Of a stretch of DNA of 64,000 nt, positions 17,915 through 26,161 are shown in pieces. The notes under the pieces were generated by a model. The model searched no databases, was not told the origin of the DNA, and saw only the letters and a list, made by a program, of their open reading frames with translations. Position numbers and translations under genes: made by a program. The stretch spans positions 1-64,000 of the forward strand of contig JBIMKP010000017.1 in assembly GCA_051861545.1 (NCBI GenBank). The letters run 5' to 3'. Source of the stretch: CAISCU01 sp051861545. GTDB taxonomy: Bacteria > Bacteroidota > Bacteroidia > UKL13-3. How positions within the stretch are numbered: the stretch's first letter is position 1; every line of letters begins with the position of its first letter.

Positions 17915-17935
17915 TCAAGCGGTTCATCCGCTTGA
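17915..17935. repeat. Small GC-rich palindrome
   Basis: An 8-bp perfect stem (TCAAGCGG/CCGCTTGA) with a five-base loop lies in a GC-rich patch of the intergenic space. It has no T run and does not look like a terminator. It may be part of a repetitive intergenic element. Confidence 0.5.
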
Positions 17936-18154
17936 GGGCTCTCGCTCTCTTTAGTAAAATCTATTAACCAATATGCAAAAATAGAAATTACATTCAAATA
18001 GTTTAATCTTCAAATTTCACCAAAAGTGACTTTTTGAGGGACGACTAACTACCAAATATTTATGAGTAAAAAATAGAACTACTTACAAATTCATAGTTAT
18101 TCTAACCAATTATAGAAAGTCAGTCCAATTCATATTCCCAATTATAATTACTAC

Positions 18155-18199
18155 AAAAAGAAAACACGACAATTCTATGAACTGCCGTGTTTTCTTTTT
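18155..18199. terminator. Bidirectional rho-independent terminator
   Basis: A perfect 14-bp stem (AAAAAGAAAACACG at 18155-18168, complement at 18186-18199) has an A run on one side and a T run on the other, so it can act on both strands. It lies 30 bases past the stop of the large propeller gene. Confidence 0.85.
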
Positions 18200-18228
18200 C
18201 ACAATATTTTTATAGTTTTAATCAAAAA

Positions 18229-21200
18229 CTAAGGACGTGAAATAGAAATAAACATACTTCCATTGTTATCTATCAATGTAAAATCATTTCCATCAACAAA
18301 GCCATCACCATTCGTATCTGTATACAAATAGCCACTCGCAAAATTGCTGTTGTCATTATCTACATCTGTAAAATCATTTCTATCAATAAGTCCATCTTGA
18401 TTGATATCTCCAGAATAAATTCCAAATACGCCTGAACCTAAATTTACTAGATTAGAACCATAAGCTTTTAAAGCATTATTAGAAAAATTATAACTTGTGG
18501 TTGAAGTAATTAAAACTGTATCAGCAGTCCAAGTTTCTAAAGAATTTCTATTTTTAATTGCTATATAATAGGCATTACCAGTATATATGGCTGGTAAATT
18601 AAAAATTGCTAAACCAGATGTATTAACTGTACTTGTTACAGCAAATACACTGTCAAAATTATATTTATCATGTAAAACAATTGTGAGTGTATCTGCAATT
18701 GTATTTGGAGTAAGTCCATCTGCATTAAATGGAGCTGCAGTCATGTTTGATGAGCCTAAATACAATCCTTCAAAAAACGCAGTTATATTCAATGTAGAAC
18801 CAGAACTTCCTGTTCTTGTTACTGTTATTGTGTATGTTTTAGATGAAGAATCTTGTGCGGTTACTAAAACATTGATTGTATTGCTGCCAACATTTAAAGC
18901 CAAAGCACTTGATGCTGAACCATTGCTAACGCTTGCATAAGTTCCACCATTTACTCTAACTTGTACGCTTGCAGTTGTATCTGCAAGGGTTGGTGTAACA
19001 GTTAAACTTGTTATAGCATTACTAACACTTGCAGTATAACTTGTGGTGGCTGAAGCAAATGCTGGACTTAATGTTCCTGAACTTAATGTCAATGCTGATA
19101 AATCTGCATTGCTGCTTCCTGCTCTTGTTACTGTTATTGTATATATTTTTATTGATGTACCATTTTGCGCTGTTACTTTTATTTCTATGGAATTACTTCC
19201 TATATTTAATGCTAAAGCAGCTGAAGAACTACCGCTATTTACACTTGTGTATACACCGCCATTTATTCTTAGTTGGGCGCTTGCATTGTTATTAGCAACT
19301 GTGGGTGTTAAAGTAATACTTGTTGTGCCATTGCTAACACTTGTTGTATATGAAACTATTGATGAAGAAAAACTTGGATTAATTGTACCCAAACTTATGG
19401 TTAAAGCAGATAGGTTAGAATCGGCAGATAACGCGCCAAAATATACCCATGCCGCTCCATGTTCACTATTATCACCGGGACCACCTATAATAGCCGTATT
19501 GCCATCGGCACTTAGCGATGCGGACAAACCTTGTTGAGCAGCACCAATATTACCCGTTCCTACTAATTTAGTGCCTTGTTGGTTCCATGTATTTCCACTG
19601 CGCCTATATACCCATGCTGCTCCCTGACTACCATTATCACCATGTCCACCCACCAAGGCCGTGTTGCCATCGGCACTGAGTGATACTGATACACCAATTC
19701 CAGCAGAACCAATATTACCAGTTCCCACAAGTTTACTGCCTTGTTGGGTCCATGTATTGCCATTACGTGTATATACCCACGCTGCGCCTTGAGATATATT
19801 ATCTTCAAGTCCACCTACAATAGCCGTATTGCCATCAGCACTGAGTGATACGGACGTACCTTGAGAAGATTGACCAATATTACCCGTGGCTACTAATTTA
19901 CTACCTTGTTGTGTCCATGTGTTGCCATTACGTGTATATACCCATGCTGCACCTTCACCGTTATTATCCGCAGGTCCACCAACAATGGCAGTATTGCCAT
20001 CTGCACTGAGCGATACCGACCTTCCTTGAAGGGCCCTAAAAACAACACCTGTACCTACTAATTTATTACCTTGTTGGGTCCATGTATTTCCACTTCGTGT
20101 ATAAATCCATGCCGCGCCTTGAAGGAGGTTATCTCCCTCTCCACCCACAATGGCAGTATTGCCATCGCCTGAAATGCATACAGACACACCCTGAGCTGCT
20201 GCGCCTATATTGCCTGTTCCAACTAGTTTGTTGCCTTGCTGGCTCCAAACTCCTCCGCTGCGGGTATAAATCCAAACTGCGCCTTGGTAATTATTATCTC
20301 CTCTTCCACCTACTATGGCGGTATTCCCATCTGCACTGATCGATACTGACCTACCTTGTTCTGCACTACCAACACTACCTGTTCCAACCAATTTGCTACC
20401 TTGTTGGCTCCAAATTCCCTCACTTCGGTTATAAATCCAAACTGCACCTTGATAGTTACTATCAAAAACTCCACCAACTATAGCGGTATTGCCATTGGCC
20501 GATACACTTACTGAAAAACCTTGAGATGCAGTTCCTGCATTACCTGTGCCTACCAATTTACTGCCTTGCTGGGCTGATGGAAGTCCACTGGCCGTAATAG
20601 TAAAATTACTGCTGCTAATAGCACTACCACCATGTGTAGTTATAAAAATTTTTCCTGTATTAGCTCCTGGCATTACCATGGCTACTAGCGTATCAATTTT
20701 AGCTGAAATTTTAATAGCTGAAACACCACCAATTCTTAGAGTATCAATGGCACTTAAGTTATTACCAACAATGGTTACTAAAGTTCCTATTGAACCGCTT
20801 GTAGGAGTGAAGGATGTAATAGTGGGTGTTGCAAGTCTTGTAACGGTTATTGTATATGTTTTTATAGTTGTTCCATCTTGTGCTGTTACCTTTACATCAA
20901 TAGAATTACTTCCCACATTTAATGATAGCGCTGATGAAGCAGAACCACTTGTAAGGGCTGTATAAGTCCCATTGTTTATTCTTACTTGTATGCTAGCATT
21001 TGCATCTGATCTTGTTGGGGTAACTGTTATACTAGATGTGGAATTAGATACACTTGAAGAATAACTAATAGATGCTGGAGCAAAGCTTGGGTTTAATGCT
21101 CCTGAACTAATGGTTAACGCTAATAAATTAGCGTTGTTTGAGGCTTGTTGAATTATCGAGAATGTATTACTATTAAAATTAGAAACAGCTAAATCAGGTT

Positions 21201-24200
21201 TACCGTCACCATCTATATCTCCAATATTAGCAGAATAAGGATTAGTGCCTGTTGGAAAATCATTTTTAGTGACAAAACTAATTGAACCTAAAGTTGAGGT
21301 ATTTTTATAAACTGAAATAGAATTACTGTTAGTATTTCCTATAGCTATATCAGGTTTCCCATCTCCGTCTATATCTCCGATATTTATTGAATAGGGGTCT
21401 GTTCCTGTTACTAAATCAATTTTCGGTGCGAAGTTGACATTATTTGAATTGGAAGTATTAAGAAAAATGGAAATAGAATCACTTCCAATATTACCAACAA
21501 CTATATCTGGTTTTCCGTCACCATCTAAATCACCTATACTTATTGGATATGGTTGAGGTCCAGTTGAAAAATCAACTTTTGACCCAAAATTAATATTGCC
21601 TAAAGTTGAATTATTTAAAAATATTGACATGGAGTTATTGTTCGAATTTGTTACTGCTAAATCAGGTTTTCCATTTCCATCTATGTCACCTAATACTAAA
21701 GAAAATGGCTGAGCGCCAGTTGCAAAGTCTAATTTCGATGCGAAACCAATTGAACCAACATTTGAAATATTTCTAAATATTGAAACTGAATTGCTATCCC
21801 AATTAGCGATTGCTAACTCAGGTTTTCCATCACCATCAATATCACCTACTACAACAGAATATGGTGATGCTCCTGTAGTAAAATCTACTTTCGATGCAAA
21901 ACTTATGTTTCCTATTGAAGAAGTATTTCTTAATACAGATATTGAATTACTATTCGCATTTGTAAAATTTATATCAGGTTTCCCGTCACCATCTATATCA
22001 TCAACACTTATTGAATAAGGCCATAATCCTGCATTAAATTCAATTTTGGATGCAAAACTAATAAATCCTGTTGTTGAGGTATTCTTAAATACAGAAATAG
22101 TTTGGGTATTGGTTCCTCCATTAAGCAATGATATATCAGATTTCCCATCACCATCCAAGTCTTTAATTCTTAAATTATATGGATATGAGTTTCCTGTTGC
22201 TATATCTTGTTTTGAAATAAAATTTATAGTTCCATTAAAAGTTGTATTAAATGGTTTATTGCTATAAGCCATTAGACTAGTACCCAAATTAGTTACTGTA
22301 ATATTCTGGTAGGTCGTTCCGTGCGGAACTGAAACTGTTAAACTGTTTGAAGAAGCTGATAATACATTAGCTTTTGTGGCACCAAAAAAAACAATATTTT
22401 GTAAAGGTGTAGAATTAAAGTTCGATCCTGTAATTATAACCTCACTTCCTATTGAACCACTTGTTGGGGAAAAAGATGAAATGGTTGGTGGTAATGCTAA
22501 CCTTGTAACAGTTATTGTATAAATTTTAATAGAAGTACCATTTTGTGCAGTTACTTTTACATCTATGGTATTGCTTCCTACATTTAAAGCCAAAGCACTA
22601 GATGCACTGCCGCTAGCAACAGAGGCATAAGTACCTCCATTTATTCTAACTTGTACGCTTGCATTGCTATTAGCATTTGTGGGTGTAACTGTAACACTTG
22701 CTGTTGCATTGCTAACACTAGCTGTATAAGAAATTACTGATGAAGAAAAAGTTGGATTGATTGTACCCGAACTTATGGTTAAAGCAGATAGGTTAGAATC
22801 GACAGATAACGCGCCAAAATATACCCATGCCGCTCCTAGTTGGTTATTATCTTTATCTCCACCCACAATGGCAGTATTGCCATCTGCACTGAGTGATATG
22901 GACCAACCTTGTTCCCCAACACCAACACCACCCGTTCCTACTAATTTATTGCCATGTTGAGTCCATGTATTGCCAGTTCGGTTATATACCCATGCTGCTC
23001 CTTGACCACCATCATTCCATCCACCCACCATGGCCGTATTGCCATCTGCACTGAGCGATACGGAATAACCTTGTAAAGATTGACCAACACTACCCGTGCC
23101 TACTAATTTATTGCCTTGTTGGGTCCATGTATTGCCATTGCGTGTATACACCCATGCTGCTCCTTGAAAGTTATTATCAAAATGTCCACCCACAATAGCC
23201 GTATTGCCATCTGCACTCAGTGATACAGATACACCTTGTGCTACCCCACCACCAACAACAACACTACCCGTTCCTACTAATTTATTGCCTTGTTGGGTCC
23301 ATGTATTGCCAATACGTGTATAAACCCATGCTGCTCCTTGATTATTGTTATCTCCAAATCCTCCTATAATAGCCGTATTGCCATCGTCACTGAGTGATAC
23401 GGAAAAACCTTGATTAGCAGCACCTACATTACCAGTTCCCACAAGTTTACTACCTTGTTGGGCCCAGGTATTACCACTTCGTGTATAAACCCATGCTGCT
23501 CCTTGACCACTGTTATCATGATATCCGCCCACAATAGCCGTATTGCCATCGGCACTGAGTGATACGGAAAAACCTTGATTAGATTGACCAACACTACCCG
23601 TGCCTACTAATTTATTGCCTTGTTGGGTCCAAGTATTACCACTGCGTGTATATACCCATGCCGCTCCTTGCCCGCTGTTATCTCCAGGTCCACCAACAAT
23701 GGCCGTATTACCATCAGCACTGAGTGATAATGAAGTACCTTGACCAGCAGCACCAACATTACCAGTTCCCACAAGTTTACTGCCTTGTTGGGCCCAGGTA
23801 TTACCACTTCGTGTATAAACCCATGCTGCTCCTTGACCGTTATCATTATGTCCTCCCACAATAGCCGTATTACCATCGGCACTTAGTGATACTGACCTAC
23901 CTTGTAGGGAACTACCAACACTACCCGTTCCTACCAATTTATTTCCTTGTTGGGTATTCGGTGCGATTGAAGCCACTATAGTAAAATTACTTCCACTAGT
24001 TACATTACCACCAGCATTGGCTAAATAAATATTTCCTGTTATTGCACCTGGCATTACCATGGCAACCAGCGTATCGGTTTTGGCTGAAATTTTAATAGCG
24101 GATACACTGCCAATTCTTAAGGTATCAATGGCATTTAAGTTGGTACCAACAATGGTAACTAATGATCCAACAGACCCGCTTGTTGGGCTAAAGGAGCTAA

Positions 24201-24294
24201 TTGTTGGTAATTGTGCAAAGCCTGTTATCCTAAAGCCTATTAACAAGAAGCAAAACATGAATCTGGAGAAATGTGTTTGGTAGATTTGTTTCAT
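18229..24294 (-). CDS. Giant secreted protein with three seven-repeat propellers, IPT and cadherin-like domains
   Basis: The 2021-residue protein has a signal peptide (to about residue 27) and a modular body. IPT/TIG domains begin near 28, 600 and 1155 (PTISSFSPTSGSVGS type). Residues about 116-490 hold seven repeats of roughly 55 residues with core SLSADGNTAIVGG and GAAWVYTRSGNTW; residues about 1241-1615 hold seven more of the same kind. Residues about 685-1048 hold seven FG-GAP/VCBS repeats with the Ca-binding-like DIDGDGKPD. Four cadherin-like beta-sandwich domains (LSALTISSG ... VKVTAQNGT ... YTITVTR) follow near 497, 1050, 1620 and 1722. The end (about 1958-2021) has two EF-hand-like dockerin motifs (DINQDGLIDRNDF, DTNGDGFVDGNDF). 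No T9SS sorting domain is seen. Likely an adhesin or matrix-binding surface protein. Confidence 0.88.
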   Translation of the reverse strand: MKQIYQTHFSRFMFCFLLIGFRITGFAQLPTISSFSPTSGSVGSLVTIVGTNLNAIDTLRIGSVSAIKISAKTDTLVAMVMPGAITGNIYLANAGGNVTSGSNFTIVASIAPNTQQGNKLVGTGSVGSSLQGRSVSLSADGNTAIVGGHNDNGQGAAWVYTRSGNTWAQQGSKLVGTGNVGAAGQGTSLSLSADGNTAIVGGPGDNSGQGAAWVYTRSGNTWTQQGNKLVGTGSVGQSNQGFSVSLSADGNTAIVGGYHDNSGQGAAWVYTRSGNTWAQQGSKLVGTGNVGAANQGFSVSLSDDGNTAIIGGFGDNNNQGAAWVYTRIGNTWTQQGNKLVGTGSVVVGGGVAQGVSVSLSADGNTAIVGGHFDNNFQGAAWVYTRNGNTWTQQGNKLVGTGSVGQSLQGYSVSLSADGNTAMVGGWNDGGQGAAWVYNRTGNTWTQHGNKLVGTGGVGVGEQGWSISLSADGNTAIVGGDKDNNQLGAAWVYFGALSVDSNLSALTISSGTINPTFSSSVISYTASVSNATASVTVTPTNANSNASVQVRINGGTYASVASGSASSALALNVGSNTIDVKVTAQNGTSIKIYTITVTRLALPPTISSFSPTSGSIGSEVIITGSNFNSTPLQNIVFFGATKANVLSASSNSLTVSVPHGTTYQNITVTNLGTSLMAYSNKPFNTTFNGTINFISKQDIATGNSYPYNLRIKDLDGDGKSDISLLNGGTNTQTISVFKNTSTTGFISFASKIEFNAGLWPYSISVDDIDGDGKPDINFTNANSNSISVLRNTSSIGNISFASKVDFTTGASPYSVVVGDIDGDGKPELAIANWDSNSVSIFRNISNVGSIGFASKLDFATGAQPFSLVLGDIDGNGKPDLAVTNSNNNSMSIFLNNSTLGNINFGSKVDFSTGPQPYPISIGDLDGDGKPDIVVGNIGSDSISIFLNTSNSNNVNFAPKIDLVTGTDPYSINIGDIDGDGKPDIAIGNTNSNSISVYKNTSTLGSISFVTKNDFPTGTNPYSANIGDIDGDGKPDLAVSNFNSNTFSIIQQASNNANLLALTISSGALNPSFAPASISYSSSVSNSTSSITVTPTRSDANASIQVRINNGTYTALTSGSASSALSLNVGSNSIDVKVTAQDGTTIKTYTITVTRLATPTITSFTPTSGSIGTLVTIVGNNLSAIDTLRIGGVSAIKISAKIDTLVAMVMPGANTGKIFITTHGGSAISSSNFTITASGLPSAQQGSKLVGTGNAGTASQGFSVSVSANGNTAIVGGVFDSNYQGAVWIYNRSEGIWSQQGSKLVGTGSVGSAEQGRSVSISADGNTAIVGGRGDNNYQGAVWIYTRSGGVWSQQGNKLVGTGNIGAAAQGVSVCISGDGNTAIVGGEGDNLLQGAAWIYTRSGNTWTQQGNKLVGTGVVFRALQGRSVSLSADGNTAIVGGPADNNGEGAAWVYTRNGNTWTQQGSKLVATGNIGQSSQGTSVSLSADGNTAIVGGLEDNISQGAAWVYTRNGNTWTQQGSKLVGTGNIGSAGIGVSVSLSADGNTALVGGHGDNGSQGAAWVYRRSGNTWNQQGTKLVGTGNIGAAQQGLSASLSADGNTAIIGGPGDNSEHGAAWVYFGALSADSNLSALTISLGTINPSFSSSIVSYTTSVSNGTTSITLTPTVANNNASAQLRINGGVYTSVNSGSSSAALALNIGSNSIEIKVTAQNGTSIKIYTITVTRAGSSNADLSALTLSSGTLSPAFASATTSYTASVSNAITSLTVTPTLADTTASVQVRVNGGTYASVSNGSASSALALNVGSNTINVLVTAQDSSSKTYTITVTRTGSSGSTLNITAFFEGLYLGSSNMTAAPFNADGLTPNTIADTLTIVLHDKYNFDSVFAVTSTVNTSGLAIFNLPAIYTGNAYYIAIKNRNSLETWTADTVLITSTTSYNFSNNALKAYGSNLVNLGSGVFGIYSGDINQDGLIDRNDFTDVDNDNSNFASGYLYTDTNGDGFVDGNDFTLIDNNGSMFISISRP
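19430..20570 (-). repeat. In-frame tandem repeats encoding the second KLVGTG propeller
   Basis: Seven units of about 165 bases, each encoding a blade from KLVGTG to WxQQG, follow one another inside the giant gene. They are related to the seven units at 22800-23945. Period and reading frame are preserved throughout, so they are coding repeats, not CRISPR. Confidence 0.85.
21150..22240 (-). repeat. In-frame tandem repeats encoding the FG-GAP/VCBS propeller
   Basis: Seven units of about 156 bases encode blades with the core DIDGDGKPDLAV and SxSIFxNTS. The Asp/Gly pattern is the usual calcium-binding loop of FG-GAP repeats. Confidence 0.85.
22800..23945 (-). repeat. In-frame tandem repeats encoding the first KLVGTG propeller
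   Basis: Seven units of about 165 bases encode near-identical blades. Nucleotide identity between several neighbours is high, which implies recent duplication or gene conversion inside the gene. Confidence 0.85.
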
Positions 24295-24559
24295 AGTGAT
24301 TAAATGAGAATTTGAAAACTTTGTGTATTTAATATTTGATTAAGCAGATGGTGATTTATTGGCTAGTTAATTGTTCTTTTTTAGTTTTAATTGTCATTCA
24401 ATTCATCAAATTTAGAATTGAATTCACTTAATAACTTTTTTGTGTAAAAGAAAGAAAAAAATTCAACAACGAGTTATGTTTATTGTTAAGTTGTCCTTTT
24501 TGTTTATAAATATGACAGAAACTGAAAACTCAACATAATTCAATCAAACCACCCTAATA

Positions 24560-24599
24560 TAAAATAAATATCAACTAAAAAATTGTTGATTCAACATTT
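24560..24599 (+). repeat. 40-bp direct repeat, copy 2
   Basis: This copy matches 17850-17889 at 39 of 40 positions and lies in the same orientation. It ends 4 bases before a TAACTTTG box and supplies the upstream half of that promoter, so the repeat may be promoter-derived. Confidence 0.85.
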
Positions 24600-24611
24600 A
24601 TTCTAACTTTG
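24583..24611 (+). promoter_or_regulatory. Bacteroidota-type promoter (TTG, 18 bases, TAACTTTG)
   Basis: TTG at 24583-24585 is followed after 18 bases by TAACTTTG at 24604-24611, which fits the phylum consensus (TTTG, about 19 bases, TAnnTTTG). The transcript start would be near 24618, giving a leader of about 90 bases before the ATG at 24710. Confidence 0.6.
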
Positions 24612-24709
24612 TGAGAACTTAGCCAAGTATGCAAAGGATGTAACATTCTGAATACCAAACTAAACCCAGATTTATCCCTTAGTTTTCGCTCAAAAAACCT
24701 TGTTTAAAA

Positions 24710-25096
24710 ATGAAAGAATCAAATATATATCAATCACTTTGGCAAAAATACAGACCTGTTATTCTTATTAAAATGAGAGAATCTGCTGCAGGTCCTTGTG
24801 AGTACCAATTATCAAAACACGAGTTTGAAGCTACAGGTGAAAAGAAAAAAGCCAGTTATGGTTTCAATCTTGAAATTGAAAGAGGACAAGCTAAAAATAA
24901 TATCAAAGGAATTGCAATTGCTAGAGACTTACTCGAAGTATTAAAAAGCTCTGCTACTGCTTCAACTTTAATGCAAGAGAGAAAATATAAAATCAATCTA
25001 GGAAAAGATTATAAATTAAAAATTCAGTCTTTTGGTCCTGAAGCTCCAGCCGCAGCCGCTGAAGAGGCAACACCGGAAGCTCCAACAGAAGAATAA
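24710..25096 (+). CDS. Small cytoplasmic protein of unknown function with Ala/Pro/Glu tail
   Basis: The 128-residue product has no signal peptide. Residues 1-108 look like a compact alpha/beta domain (IYQSLWQKYRPVILIKMRESA, then KKASYGFNLEIERGQAKNNIKGIAIARDLLEVLK). The last 20 residues are low complexity (PEAPAAAAEEATPEAPTEE). I do not recognise the family. It has its own promoter and is closed by a strong terminator 17 bases after the stop, so it is a single-gene transcript. The absence of Cys clusters or DNA-binding motifs gives no hint of function. Confidence 0.75.
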   Translation: MKESNIYQSLWQKYRPVILIKMRESAAGPCEYQLSKHEFEATGEKKKASYGFNLEIERGQAKNNIKGIAIARDLLEVLKSSATASTLMQERKYKINLGKDYKLKIQSFGPEAPAAAAEEATPEAPTEE

Positions 25097-25112
25097 GATA
25101 TTCAGCATATTG

Positions 25113-25149
25113 AAAAAGGATATTTCTTACATAAAGAGATATCCTTTTT
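25113..25149. terminator. Bidirectional rho-independent terminator
   Basis: A 16-bp stem with one G-U pair (AAAAAGGATATTTCTT at 25113-25128, partner 25134-25149) and a five-base loop has A and T runs on its two sides. It serves the convergent genes ending at 25096 and 25177. Confidence 0.88.
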
Positions 25150-25176
25150 TTTATTCGTTTTACTGAACTTATTAGG

Positions 25177-25755
25177 CTACTTGAGACCTTTTCCCAATAG
25201 TTCAAGCTTTTCTAAAAATTTCGTTCTTGTAGTTAGTTTGGAATTTCTAATTGGGCCCACATAAGTAACTTTAACAGGTTTCACTCCACAAAACTCTAAA
25301 GTAGATTTTTTTAGTTGATTTACACTTGGTCTTCCAAAAGCAAATCTATAATACCAAGATGGTTGGTCGAGCGTAGTGATAATGCGTGACGTTTTTCCTA
25401 TCAATAGTTTATCCCACCATACTGAATTCTCTTTGTAACGAAATGTGAATCCTGGTAAAAAAAGTCTATCAATAAAACCTTTAGTTATAGCAGGTAATCC
25501 GCCCCACCAAACTGGATGAAACCAAACCATATGTTCTGCCCATTTAATTTTTTCCCAAGCATTCAATAAATCTGGTTCTAGTTCTGTTCTTTTTTGATAG
25601 CCAAATTGTAGATTAGGATTAAATTCTAAATCTTTAATCACAATTTCTTTGATATCTGCACCTGCTAATATTGCTCCTTTTTTATAAGCTTCAAACAAAG
25701 CAAAATTAAAGCTATCGGCATTAGGATGGCCGTTTATTAAAAGTATCTTTTTCAT
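25177..25755 (-). CDS. NAD(P)H-dependent flavin oxidoreductase (flavodoxin-like, KefF/MdaB type)
   Basis: The ATG at 25755 gives MKKILLINGHPNADSFN, the FMN-binding start of this family; the longer frame adds 14 unlikely residues. The 192-residue protein carries the family marks EHMVWFHPVWWGGLPAITKGFIDRLF (flavin and quinone contact region, residues about 74-100) and a late TLEFCGVKPVKVTYVG segment. It should reduce quinones or other electrophiles using NAD(P)H. It is a single gene with a convincing 10-bp inverted repeat just upstream (25787-25817), so it is probably controlled by a redox or electrophile-responsive repressor encoded elsewhere. Confidence 0.92.
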   Translation of the reverse strand: MKKILLINGHPNADSFNFALFEAYKKGAILAGADIKEIVIKDLEFNPNLQFGYQKRTELEPDLLNAWEKIKWAEHMVWFHPVWWGGLPAITKGFIDRLFLPGFTFRYKENSVWWDKLLIGKTSRIITTLDQPSWYYRFAFGRPSVNQLKKSTLEFCGVKPVKVTYVGPIRNSKLTTRTKFLEKLELLGKGLK

Positions 25756-25786
25756 AAAAAATAAATAATGTAAATAAGTAAAAATG

Positions 25787-25817
25787 AATATTCGCATGTT
25801 TACTAGTTGCGAATATT
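25787..25817. promoter_or_regulatory. Operator-like inverted repeat
   Basis: AATATTCGCA (25787-25796) and its perfect complement TGCGAATATT (25808-25817) are separated by 11 bases, with arm centres exactly 21 bp apart (two helical turns). It sits 31 bases before the oxidoreductase ATG, the place expected for a dimeric repressor. Confidence 0.6.
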
Positions 25818-25912
25818 AAAATGTATGAGTTAGTTTAATTTAATCTTTTAAAGCGAAATTAAAGACCCCGACAGGTGGTCTTATGTTTATAGTAAATTGT
25901 TTAATATGATTC

Positions 25913-25965
25913 CCCTTGTTTCCCAGCCACGCGGACCTTTGGTCCGCATGGCTGGGAAACAAGGG
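25913..25965. repeat. 53-bp near-perfect palindrome
   Basis: Two 25-base arms (25913-25937 and 25941-25965) pair at 24 of 25 positions around a three-base TTT loop. Core text includes GCGGACCTTTGGTCCGC. The element is much richer in G and C than its surroundings. It lacks a T run, so it is not an ordinary terminator; a REP-like or MITE-like element is more likely. Confidence 0.85.
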
Positions 25966-26161
25966 ATTTTCTACAAATTTTGATTTCTATAATCATATCA
26001 TCTCTTCAGGATTTTAAAAATTTACAGAACAAACAAGCTTTTAATTTTGATATATTCAATTGTAAAAAAAACGGATAATCATTTAAGTAAATACTGAATA
26101 ATACATCTTACAAAAAACAGCAATTAGATGCTAAAAAATCAATGCAGAAATTGGAAATAAA

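Larger units (their letters stand above)
17798..18228. other. 431-base intergenic stretch with repeat, stem-loop and terminator
   Basis: No credible gene is seen in this stretch. It contains one copy of a 40-bp direct repeat (17850-17889), a GC-rich patch with a small palindrome (17915-17935), a pause-like AT region, and a strong bidirectional terminator (18155-18199). The GC-rich patch stands out against the local AT-rich background. Confidence 0.7.
24295..24709. other. 415-base divergent intergenic region
   Basis: This stretch separates the giant minus-strand gene from a plus-strand gene. It contains copy 2 of the 40-bp direct repeat and a good Bacteroidota promoter for the plus-strand gene. 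No other gene is seen. Confidence 0.7.
25756..26161. other. 406-base intergenic stretch with operator and large palindrome
   Basis: No gene is seen. The stretch carries the operator-like repeat at 25787-25817, a small inverted repeat AAGACC/GGTCTT (25862-25882), and a long GC-rich palindrome at 25913-25965. The rest is AT-rich without a clear signal. Confidence 0.7.

Noticed and set aside
19043..19537. Long open frames on the plus strand inside the giant propeller gene
   Set aside because: They arise because repeated Ser/Thr/Gly/Ala codons leave the opposite frames open; their products are low complexity without start context or motifs.
23607..23882. Second minus-strand frame within the propeller repeats
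   Set aside because: It is the repeated sequence read out of frame; repetition keeps it open.
19430..23945. Repeats considered as a CRISPR array
   Set aside because: The period is about 165 bp, the units are in frame and the variable parts encode related blade residues, not spacers.
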